This document shows, piece after piece, positions 1 to 7,527 of a DNA stretch of 10,465 bases. Made by a program: the position numbers and the translations under genes. Each line of letters opens with the position of its first letter. Within the stretch, counting starts at the first letter, position 1. The DNA is from Terana coerulea. Its lineage: Eukaryota > Basidiomycota > Agaricomycetes > Polyporales > Phanerochaetaceae. The notes under the pieces are model-generated. The model saw only the letters and a program-made list of their open reading frames with translations, was not told the DNA's origin and did no database searches. Where the stretch lies: contig JAKOGH010000084.1 of the NCBI GenBank assembly GCA_024811115.1, positions 1 to 10,465 on the forward strand. Direction: 5' to 3'.

Positions 1-2871
1 CATTGCTACGTTCATCGGCCCATCCTGATTTCTCAGCGGCCGTGGGAGGGATCCTGAACACCGTGAACAGGCCGTGCTCCCGGCCTTGATGAGCGAGGTG
101 CTGGACGAACGGCAGCAGGTTCACCGCCATCTGCGCCAGCCCTTTCTCCAGAATGAACGCGAGCGTGCCTTTGGCGGGCACGGTGTCGCATGCGTCGCGC
201 CGGGCCAGCTGCTCGAGCTCCATGCGGAACTGCGACCCCAGGCCCATGCTGTCGACAGCCTTCCACCAGTGGCTGTGGGACGTCAGTTCGAGCGGCTCCG
301 CGCTCGCGGATCGGTACATATGCGCAAGCTCGAGGATGTTGGGGAGGCGAAGGTGACTGGTGCGATGTCGTTGCTTGATTTGCCCAGTAGCGAGGCAATT
401 GCGGGCAGGATACGGGTCGACTTGGGTACGGACGTGGGTTCACTGGGGGCATGTCAGTAGCTGTGCATTGTGATCAGCAACAGGTAACTGACAAGAAAAC
501 TTTGGGTGGGCATGTCAGCTCCGTGTTCGGCCGTGTGCATATTTTGAGCAGGACTTACTGGAAACTTTGTTCTCGTGGCAGTAAGCTACGATAGACTTCA
601 GCGTGCCTTCCGACAGGTTGCCGTCGACGGCAACCACAGTTGGCTGATGGGCCTTAAGCTTTGGCAGAGTCTGCTTTGCGAAATGTGTGAGTAAGCCCAT
701 GCGGCCAAAGCAAAACGTGTGCTGACAGTTTGAGCATCCAGGGCGTGTATAATGTCCATGTCGGCAACACCACCTATGAGGTTCCCCGTCCCATCGAGTA
801 CCATGTTGCACACAGCTGAGCGTTGTGTATCCACCGTATGAAGACCGTCGATGCGCATCCCCAGTCTACTTGTCTCCTCCACCAAAAGTCTGCCGAACGC
901 ATCGTTACCAATAGGCGAGAGTATCATAGTTGAGTGGGCTAGTAACGGGGAAGAGCCGGTCAGGATGCGATGCGCAGCTTCAGCTATGTTGCGTCCTACT
1001 CCTCCGAGAGATGTAGTTACAGAACCGGGGCTGGTCGAGTGTTTACCAAGGGATGCGTCTGGATCGTGAGCTGTCGATGTAATGTCCACCGCAGCAGACC
1101 CCACGACAACTAGTTTCGCTTCGTGCTGTATGTAAGATCAGTCGGAAGATCCGTCATAAAGGTCTTCAGCGAGAAATACTGACCGACACCGAAGTTTGTA
1201 GTGAGGCCGACTCAGAATGAGTTATTGGAGGTACGGTCGGCGGGCTACCGGAACTCGTCGCTTTGGTGTGAAGCTGATTACATTCATGGCAATATTCACG
1301 TATTATACAGTTGATTCTCTTACTGCACTTTCCGAACTTTTGGCGAGTTGAGAATAAGCGACTGCAATTTGACCGCCTGCAAGGTTGCACGGTTAGACCT
1401 CGTGCAGGGTCAAAATGAGAGACAAAGCCACATACCAACTCGTGCGGTATTCTTGATCAAGGCAACATCTGGAAATAATGTCCAGCGAGAGGGCAAGAAA
1501 ACCGTTGTTGGATACTCACTGCTACCAAGAGATTTTCCAGCTGTGAGTTCTCCTACTCTTTTCAGTAGCCATGGTGTCGCGGCTTTGCCCCATTTGTTGA
1601 CACCTTTCTGCTCGGCCTCTTCAAGAGCCAACTCGACCGCCTTTTGCAGCTCCAGACCTACATTCTCGTATTCCTCTGGAATTGGCACGGCGAATACTGC
1701 ACCAGTAGACATCCCCAGCTGGCTCTGCGTGTCTTACGACCATGTATGATCATCAGGTTACGCTGTAGCATGAGCGTACAACCAACTCACAGAGGATGTT
1801 CGCTGCTGTGGTAGGGTCATCTACTCGGTATGGGCTCTGGATGAAATTTGGGCATGATAGCAGAGGCTGCGGTTACCCAACATACCTTGAATCCACTGCG
1901 TCGATTGTAGAAGGCGGGAAGTCATCTGTTTCACTGTAGGATACCACAGGAACTCCAAGGGTTTCCTTTTGAGCAGAGTGAGTACGAATGTCACTGTGGC
2001 CAGCGGATGGCACGAACCAGATATTCTAGTGTCCTGTGGGCGACCGGCCATTAGCCATGACAATAGCAGTAGGTTGAATTGCTGCTTGGTCTTTACCTTC
2101 CGATATCCAAGATAGATTTCACACCGGCTGAGACCAGACCAACTGGACACCGAGACAGCTCAGGGAGATCGGCAGAAACATCCATTGCTTCGAAATCGGT
2201 GTTTGTTTATTGCAATACACTTAGGGTAGCATTCAGGAAACGCACATGACTCTCCTCCTCGATGCACACCTCCCAAGCTATAATCATGACATAAGTGACA
2301 AACAGATACAGGATGAAACGACAACCCTCACCCTCCAGTTGCAAAAACCTGCGGTGGGCACATTACCAAGTCAGTAAATGGTGGAGATTTAAGTGGAACG
2401 TACCTTGATTCCAGACATCGCGGCAAACATAAGAGTGGTACTACACGTTGTACCGCCATCGCGCTTCAACGCGATAGCAGGTCCTATATCCCTGCGAGAG
2501 ACCTTGACCGTGTCCGGGTTGTTCTGTATGTTGGCCAAGTGCTCCAGCTCGTTTGGATGCAAGCCAATCTTGATTCGACCACCCAGAATCCCCATTGTCG
2601 CAGGTATCGCGCCTTGCTGGCGGACGATGCTCTCCACAGCCCGCGCGGTTTCCAGATTCGTGGGCTGGGGCATGCCATGGGTCACGATGGTCGTCTCGAG
2701 TGCTACTACAGGCTTTCCATGGGCGAGGGCATCCTGGACTTCCGGATGAACATCGACTGGTGCTCCTCTTGAGACAGCGTCTGACAGCGAAGAGATAGAT
2801 CTTAGACTGTGTCTTGCAAAGCGACGAGCTGGAGTGCGCAGTGCTTGCCGCAACATGGTGGCAGGAGGCAA
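1..2871 (-). CDS. Pseudouridine-5'-phosphate glycosidase / PfkB-family sugar kinase fusion (3' end outside window, two frameshifts)
   Basis: The first half is a PsuG/IndA glycosidase, which splits pseudouridine 5'-phosphate into uracil and ribose 5-phosphate; the second half is a PfkB kinase, probably phosphorylating pseudouridine. Inferred exons: 2871-2404, 2348-2332, 2277-2246, 2187-2097, 2033-2018, 1965-1886, 1836-1791, 1732-1520, 1468-1436, 1376-1324, 1273-1184, 1125-727, 670-559, 499-493, 442-<1. Residues 1-28 are Arg/Ser/Leu-rich with no acid, like a mitochondrial presequence. Seen: ALETTIVTHG (Glu59), KVSRRD (Lys123), DVSADL (Asp179) and SAGVKSILD (Lys196, aligning with the Schiff-base Lys of E. 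coli PsuG). A Ser/Pro linker (exon 1273-1184) joins to KLVVVGSAAVDI and the PfkB signature SLGGVGRNIAEAA. The PfkB ATP/anion-hole motif should lie left of the window. Two -1 shifts (near 1913-1917 and 341-344) break conserved blocks, so the gene as written would stop at 1823-1821. Confidence 0.88.
341..344 (-). other. Apparent -1 frameshift in exon 15 of the kinase half
   Basis: The run of four C on the minus strand joins APVTFASP in one frame to NILELAHMY in another. PfkB homologues read through these blocks continuously, so a fifth C is expected. The downstream frame stays open to the left edge with conserved WWKAVDSMGLGSQFRMELEQ and LPFVQH. Read literally, translation stops at 285-283. No GT..AG intron of usable length could restore the frame. 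Confidence 0.78.
493..499 (-). other. 7-nt microexon in the kinase half of the fusion gene
   Basis: The exon 670-559 ends in phase 1 after ...HENKVS, and the exon beginning at 442 opens with one base before EPTSVPKSTRILPAI. The conserved PfkB-family block here has two Phe before EPTS. Only inclusion of the 7 bases TTTTCTT restores it (IFFEPTS) and keeps the frame. The introns are 500-558 (59 nt, GTAAGT..AAAG) and 443-492 (50 nt, GTCAGT..CCAG), both with a CTGAC branch-like sequence near the 3' end. This is inferred from motif and phase, not from transcripts. Confidence 0.8.
1911..1920 (-). other. Apparent -1 frameshift in exon 6 of the glycosidase half
   Basis: On the minus strand the conserved stretch ending SETDDFP is read in one frame and the following FYNRRSGFK in the next frame; both belong to the family, and one base is missing between them (CCGCC-TTC). 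The exon is 80 nt where 81 would fit the splice phases on both sides, and the next exon continues SPYRVDDP in the shifted frame. No intron fits between the blocks. Read literally, translation stops at 1823-1821. Confidence 0.8.
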
Positions 2872-3003
2872 GAGTCACTAGCGGTTGCGTGCAGGTCGCG
2901 ATCAAATCCTCGGGTTAGGTAGGCTCAAGCTGCCGTCCGGGAACCGCTCAGACCGCGCCAGACTTGACTTCAACGTTCAACCCTGGCTCTGGTCGACAGG
3001 CAT
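2872..3003. promoter_or_regulatory. Probable shared divergent promoter, now separated from the right-hand gene
   Basis: This stretch lies upstream of the minus-strand glycosidase/kinase start at 2871 and ends at the transposable element. Before the insertion it would have been the whole gap (about 125-130 bp) between that gene and the plus-strand MOCS2B start. No clear TATA box is visible. The promoter role is inferred only from position and divergent orientation. Confidence 0.5.
2996..3003 (+). repeat. Left target-site duplication
   Basis: ACAGGCAT, identical to 5151-5158. If the element's symmetric ends are taken as TACGG..CCGTA, the duplication is 7 bp (CAGGCAT) and the first A matches by chance. 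Confidence 0.75.
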
Positions 3004-3390
3004 TACGGTTGACGAGACGTCCGAGGATGGATTTCGTTTTGATGCACCATCACTCGCGCCAAGCGCCTGATGGGCGCTCCCACGGCTTGGTCCGCCCGAC
3101 CGAGGCCTTACTCTGGAATTGGAGTGTGGTCCTTGTACCTACCTATAGCTACAGCTCAATGCTAGTGGAATCGAGAAAGCATGGAGCAGAGGGAGCCCAG
3201 AGTCTCTCGAAAGGTCGAAATCCGAGGTTTGCTGGCGGGCGCTAAAAGCCGGAGGTAGCCGGGAATTGATTGATGAGCGAATGCGGTAACTTGACGATAA
3301 CAAGCCCGAGATGATCTAAGTTTGGGTTATCTAGCACGTGAGCCCCCGCCCTCCGCCACGCCACATCGAGCTCGCGCTCGTTGTTCTCAA
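3004..3390 (+). repeat. Left terminal inverted repeat arm (387 bp)
   Basis: Exact reverse complement of 4765-5151 when compared line by line. The arm contains overlapping open frames on both strands that are the same in both copies; none resembles a known protein. Just past the inner limit of identity the sequence continues CCGTA, so 3004-3395 starts TACGGTTGA and ends TCAACCGTA: this arm alone looks like a 392-bp MITE with its own short inverted ends. Confidence 0.93.
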
Positions 3391-4325
3391 CCGTACAGCC
3401 TGCCTTCTGCGGCGTCTCCTTCACTACGAGTACCTTCATCCACAGGCGACCTGGCAGCCACCAAGTGTTGCTGGTGCCTCCCCGATTATCTTGCTGGCAC
3501 TCCTCGCCCTTCCCTATACCGTTGGTACGACCCGGAAGACCTCACTTGCTTGCAAATGCATCGCCACTCTCGGACCACCTGTCGATCAGGACCTACAGGA
3601 AGTCACGGGAGGATATGGGGGTTGTCACTTGATGGTGCCGGGCTGTGAGAGGTTCTTATAAACGGCCAGTATGTCACCCATGTCCCCTCTCTCTTTGCGT
3701 CGTTGTTCATGACCGGGCTGTGCTTGCACGGTTCACGGACAACACTCCTTTTACTAAATTGTTTCTCTTTATTATTAGATACACACTTTACCCGCTACCG
3801 CCGCTGCACCACCGTACGTCGGTCTTGCAGCTTACCTACCTCCGTCAGGATGTTACCCGCCAACACAGTCTTGTCAGCATTCAAAAACAAACCTGCAGAC
3901 CACATCCCGTCTACTGCGTTCTCAAGACAGCAGGAACCTCTGGTTGTGCGCATGCAACGGCTTGAAGAGCAGATGGTAGTGCCTTGGGCACACTATACCC
4001 GTCAATGCTCATGCAGTTGTCTGCCGCCTCTCAGCTGGCAAGTGGTGTCGGCGTGCACTGTGCAATACTATACTGTAGGTGTGAATTCCATGCTGTGTAT
4101 GTCCACGCTAGTGTCGCTGTAACTTCTGTCACCCCACATGTGCTGCACGCAGTCCTGGACATTGTGCACCATGCCGTGTAGTTGCTCTTCTCTGTTCCAT
4201 TTAGCAGGCCCTCATGTGTTCTCTTCATGTCCAGCTGACCTGCTTGACATATTATGCGCTGAATGTTATATTATATTCTATCAATAATAATGTCTGCTCC
4301 GCTCACAACCCTTTTGGAGTAAGTA

Positions 4326-4355
4326 AATATATGTATATGAAGTGATACATATATT
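4326..4355. repeat. AT-rich 11-bp hairpin in the element interior
   Basis: AATATATGTAT (4326-4336) and ATACATATATT (4345-4355) are exact inverted copies with an 8-nt loop. Confidence 0.75.
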
Positions 4356-4386
4356 CTACTGTGTCTATGTCTGGGCGAAGGGACAG

Positions 4387-4416
4387 AGCTGACACCAGCC
4401 TAAATGTGTGTCAGCT
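4387..4416. repeat. 9-bp inverted repeat in the element interior
   Basis: AGCTGACAC (4387-4395) and GTGTCAGCT (4408-4416) are exact inverted copies with a 12-nt loop. It lies 31 bp from the AT-rich hairpin. Confidence 0.7.
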
Positions 4417-4518
4417 GAGCTCTCATTAGAGGCACAATGCCACCAAGTTGACTTGTTACAGTAGGGACAGCCTGGCTTGTTGCAATTGTGTGCTGTACAG
4501 GGATGACCCACTCTGTGC

Positions 4519-4635
4519 ACATTCCTGCTCTACGCACATGGTGTCTATTTTATGGTGGTGCATCACTGGTTTTCACCTCCAAGCGCCGTGAAGCGCCAAT
4601 ATTTTGGCGGGGGGACGTGCGTAGAGCGGGAATGT
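4519..4635. repeat. Subterminal 19-bp inverted repeat with nested hairpin
   Basis: Bases 4519-4537 pair with 4617-4635 (18 of 19). The loop contains a smaller stem CGCCAA (4594-4599) / TTGGCG (4604-4609) and a doubled AAGCGCC (4581-4587, 4591-4597). The block lies 130-246 bp inside the right arm. Subterminal repeats of this kind serve as transposase binding sites in hAT elements; that role here is inference. Confidence 0.7.
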
Positions 4636-4646
4636 GCGTGGAGCGG
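4617..4646 (+). repeat. Two direct 13-bp repeats in the subterminal block
   Basis: GTGCGTAGAGCGG (4617-4629) and GTGCGTGGAGCGG (4634-4646) match at 12 of 13 positions. The first also forms one side of the larger inverted repeat, so the motif occurs three times in two orientations. Confidence 0.75.
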
Positions 4647-4764
4647 TTTATCCCTGTATACATATATACTATTTGACATGCATCAACACAACACAAAGGG
4701 GGGTAAATGCAATATGACAAAGGCATGGCGAGGAATTCAGGGGACACCTCCAAGTCTGGCACCA

Positions 4765-5151
4765 TTGAGAACAACGAGCGCGAGCTCGATGTGGCGTGGC
4801 GGAGGGCGGGGGCTCACGTGCTAGATAACCCAAACTTAGATCATCTCGGGCTTGTTATCGTCAAGTTACCGCATTCGCTCATCAATCAATTCCCGGCTAC
4901 CTCCGGCTTTTAGCGCCCGCCAGCAAACCTCGGATTTCGACCTTTCGAGAGACTCTGGGCTCCCTCTGCTCCATGCTTTCTCGATTCCACTAGCATTGAG
5001 CTGTAGCTATAGGTAGGTACAAGGACCACACTCCAATTCCAGAGTAAGGCCTCGGTCGGGCGGACCAAGCCGTGGGAGCGCCCATCAGGCGCTTGGCGCG
5101 AGTGATGGTGCATCAAAACGAAATCCATCCTCGGACGTCTCGTCAACCGTA
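4765..5151 (-). repeat. Right terminal inverted repeat arm (387 bp)
   Basis: Reverse complement of 3004-3390 with no mismatch found. Its inner end lacks the CCGTA that completes the left arm (it reads CACCATTGAG where TACGGTTGAG would be expected), so it is a slightly truncated or altered copy. Its outer end now forms the sequence directly upstream of the MOCS2B start codon. Confidence 0.93.
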
Positions 5152-5158
5152 CAGGCAT
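5151..5158 (+). repeat. Right target-site duplication overlapping the MOCS2B start codon
   Basis: ACAGGCAT, identical to 2996-3003. Its last two bases are the A and T of the ATG at 5157-5159. Confidence 0.75.
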
Positions 5159-5749
5159 GTCGTCGAGCAATCAGTGGCCAGCAGCGTCAGTCCAAGCTCA
5201 TTTGGAAAGCGAGGACGGCGTATGCGTTTTAACTTACAATAAACTGGATACCGAAGAGATTGTCTCATCGGTGGGGGACGACAAGGCGGGGGCAATAGCC
5301 GTATTCATAGGCACGACACGCAACTCATTCAAAGGTAGAAGTAGACCGCGATGCAGTGTATTCGCAAATCTGATCATACATTGAACGAAGGCAAAGTGGT
5401 GACGCGGCTGGACTACCAGGCATATAGCAAGGTCGCAATTAAAACCATGGCCAGTATACTCCAGGACGCGCGGAGACAATCCTCTCGTTCTCTCCACCAT
5501 GCTGAGGGTACGGTATCCTCGATCCTCAGATGCGCAGTCCACCATCGACTAGGAACGGTTCCGGTTGGCGAGCCGTCCATCGTGATAGCTGTATCCTCGC
5601 CTCATCGCAAAGAGAGCTTCGTGGCGTGCGAATACATATTGGAGCAGGTGAAGCTAAAGGCACAGATCTGGAAGAGGGAATTCTACGAGGATGAGCCGGA
5701 TGAGAATGCGGAATGGAAAGAGAACGTTACCACTTCACATGCGGCCTAG
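5157..5749 (+). CDS. cnxH: Molybdopterin synthase catalytic (large) subunit, MOCS2B/MoaE family
   Basis: The cytosolic enzyme adds dithiolene sulfurs to precursor Z, using sulfur from the small subunit MOCS2A, in molybdenum cofactor synthesis. Inferred exons 5157-5334 and 5391-5749; the 56-nt intron (GTAGAA..GAAG) is in phase 1 and joins FIGTTRNSF to KGKVVTRLDYQAY exactly as in the family. Seen in the 178-residue product: FIGTTRN (50-56, with the conserved Arg), LDYQAY (66-71), HHRLGTVPVGE (110-120), SSPHRKESF (128-136) and VKLKAQIWKRE (146-156). Lys147 and Lys154 keep the spacing of the two catalytic lysines of E. coli MoaE (119 and 126). A Ser/His-rich insertion (about 89-103) precedes the HHRLG block and keeps frame. 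The frame looks intact although a transposable element ends at its ATG, so its original promoter lies 2.1 kb away. The final WKEN motif is present. Confidence 0.93.
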
Positions 5750-5863
5750 CAGTGTGTCCGGACATGATGCACAAAGAGGGAATGGCGTAGGATATTCGTG
5801 AACGGTGATATCGTGAATAGTGGTATATGCGTGTGTGAGCCTTGTAGTGGATGTCCTTCGCGC
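5750..5863. other. Short gap between convergent genes
   Basis: The 114 bp between the MOCS2B and ICE2 stop codons must hold both 3' ends. It contains an imperfect direct repeat TCGTGAA followed by GGTGATA- and GTGGTATA-like sequence (about 5796-5826). No canonical AATAAA is visible. Confidence 0.5.
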
Positions 5864-7228
5864 TTACTCAACCTTCCAGTCCTTCGTTAGCGGATCGTCA
5901 TCGCCGCTGACGAGGAGCTCGACGGCCCAGAGGACCAACGTAAAAAGACATTCATCCATCTCCACCAGACTTGTGCGGGATGATCCACTACTACAGACGA
6001 GGTCAGGGGCAGTGCGAGTAGGTAAGAATGTAATTGCACATACGGAGTAGGTTAGAATAAGCCGTCACAAAAATGGATTGTCGGTATGTCAGGAGCAAAT
6101 AGGTCAGCTTTGAGGTCTGCAAATTGCACTGAGTGATTTGGCGAACTCTGTAGTAAATGCAACGTACCGGCCGTCCCTCCCAGACAGAATCTGCATTGGG
6201 TTCGTCATCCCATGCGTCCGCGCCAATAGTAGGAAGAATTCGTGATGCGAAGTGAAGGACAATGAGACGGTATAACAGAGCTACAAGGACCGGTTTGGGA
6301 AGAGTGACCATGATAAAATACGCCAGGGTTTGCAACTGCGGCGGGATGTTCGGGAACAGCGGTGCACTAGATGTTTTCAACGTAGATGAGGAGGGAAAAA
6401 TATGAAGTACGGGACAATCGCTTACTATGCCGCGACAGGATTCCATGATGACGTCTGGTCGAAACCGCATAACCAGACATTATACGCCAGGACTAGTGCC
6501 AATCCAGAGGACTCGATGATATTCGTTCGCCTCATTGCGAAACCGATGAAAGTGAGGAAAATGAAGGCGGTGATGGCAACGCCAAGTAAGGTAGACGACA
6601 ACGGAGAGGCTGCCGCAGACGGGTAGGACTACGTAGGCAATAAACGTCAGTCGAAATATTGGTACATACATAGCTGGCACGCACCACTACAATCCACCAT
6701 GCGGAGGTGACATATGCAGCTGCTGCTGCTATGAGCATGCCAAATTGATATCTTTCGCCCTCATCTACTAGGTCCTTCCCCAACTGCCCGAGCTTCTGTA
6801 CGACGAGCAAACTCGACATGCCTTCCATCACAATGAATCCCGGGCTTGACCACCGGAGAACCCATCCCCACCATGTTGTGGCAGTTAGAAACCATGGATG
6901 GACCTTTGACGCGAAGGCATTGAAGCAGACGAGGAGGAGGAATGGGTGCACGGGCACTTGTAGGATGGAGAGCGCAGATGAGCCCCAGAGCAGTGTTAAG
7001 GTGCCGTGAATAAGGGAGTGGATGAAGAGCAGTAGGGACTCCAGGAGGAAAGCGTCGGGCGATAGTGTCGAGAGTGTAAGAGGGAGATAGGTGAGAATTT
7101 GTGTCCCAGTCGAAAGCCTGAGTGAGGAACAGAGTACTGCTTCTTCAGTTCTTGCCACAGATTTTACAAGGACATGACGCTCACCTCGCTGCACTTGACA
7201 GTGCTCGCCAAAAGAGCTTGTGAGCCAT
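5864..7228 (-). CDS. ICE2: ICE2 family ER membrane protein
   Basis: In yeast, Ice2 acts in cortical ER inheritance and ER membrane growth, restraining the Nem1-Spo7 phosphatase that controls phospholipid versus storage-lipid synthesis. Inferred exons: 7228-7185, 7117-6685, 6628-6426, 6366-6168, 6116-6044, 5991-5864; introns are 51-67 nt and all phases agree, giving 359 residues with no frameshift. Recognised blocks: LTYLPLTLST near the start, HPWFLTATTWWGWVLRW, SSPGFIVMEGMSSLLVVQKL, GERYQFGMLIA, RRTNIIESSGLAL, LPKPVLVALLYRL and HFASRILPTIGAD, then LLLTYRQSIFVTAYS and a C-terminal WWRWMNVF segment. There are at least seven hydrophobic membrane-spanning stretches. The start was chosen because MAHKLFWRALSSAAR splices in phase to the conserved block; it is the least certain part. 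The gene is convergent with MOCS2B and tandem with DUG3. Confidence 0.92.
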
Positions 7229-7527
7229 GACAGAACCTCCGACCCGGCTCGTCTACGAACCGCGAAGGTGCAGAGGAGACTGCAGCTACAAGTACAACAA
7301 CGCTCGCTCGTGTGCCAACATCTTGGCATGGACTTCACCTGGACCCAGGGCGCCTCCGCGCCTCATTATCCACTCTCAATTGGTTGGTCCTGCTCGCTCG
7401 TCAAGGCGTGCAAATAATACATCATCCAAGGCAGCGTAACAGTACTTTACAACAGGTATTAAAGTGTACACCAAGAGTGATACAGTACATAGCAAACAAA
7501 ATGCAGACATAGATTCGACATCACAGC
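7229..7527. other. Intergenic region between DUG3 and ICE2
   Basis: About 300 bp carrying the DUG3 3' end and the ICE2 promoter, both genes on the minus strand. Open frames here are short and unlike any protein. I see no clear TATA box, polyadenylation signal or repeat. Confidence 0.5.

Larger units (their letters stand above)
3391..4764. other. Interior of the transposable element, no recognisable protein gene
   Basis: This 1.37-kb segment holds no convincing gene. A TATA-like TTATAAA (3656-3662) precedes a 90-codon frame on the plus strand (ATG 3850, stop at 4122) that matches no family I recognise and has a Cys/Leu/Val-rich second half; AT-rich sequence with AATAATAA-like bases follows near 4283. 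A small transcribed unit is possible but unsupported. The right third (4326-4646) is full of short inverted and direct repeats. Confidence 0.6.
3004..5151. mobile_element. Non-autonomous DNA transposon with long terminal inverted repeats (foldback-like)
   Basis: A 2,148-bp unit begins TACGGTTGA and ends TCAACCGTA; the outer 387 bp at each side are inverted copies with no difference found by eye. ACAGGCAT stands directly outside the left end (2996-3003) and occurs again at the right end (5151-5158), as expected of a target-site duplication of 7-8 bp. The 1.37-kb interior has no recognisable transposase, so the element would need one in trans. An 8-bp duplication fits hAT or KDZ/Zisupton-type elements, and very long inverted repeats also occur in Mutator-like elements; the family cannot be decided from sequence alone. 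Identical arms suggest recent movement or gene conversion. Confidence 0.85.

Noticed and set aside
33..460. Long open frames on both strands at the left edge
   Set aside because: The conserved PfkB kinase frame on the minus strand explains this region; the Pro/Arg-rich frames are GC-rich shadows.
1733..1790. Phase conflict around the glycosidase exon starting near 1732
   Set aside because: Using the acceptor ending TAAG (intron 1733-1790) gives AANILYTQSQLGMSTG in phase; acceptors further on gave a stop or a wrong phase.
2393..2798. Plus-strand and third-frame open frames over the first glycosidase exon
   Set aside because: They overlap a strongly conserved PsuG-family exon on the minus strand and have no family resemblance.
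2964..3439. Open frames in the repeat arm (also present at 4707-5170)
   Set aside because: They occur twice only because the arms are identical, run out of the repeat into unrelated sequence, and resemble no transposase or other protein.
5935..5950. Possible frameshift in the last ICE2 exon near the T run
   Set aside because: Rechecking the bases shows a continuous frame (WWRWMNVFLPLVLWAVELL) to the TAA at 5866-5864.
6532..7338. Single long minus-strand frame as an intron-free gene
   Set aside because: Only its middle (7117-6685) is ICE2-like; both ends run into introns, and proper splicing gives the full family protein.
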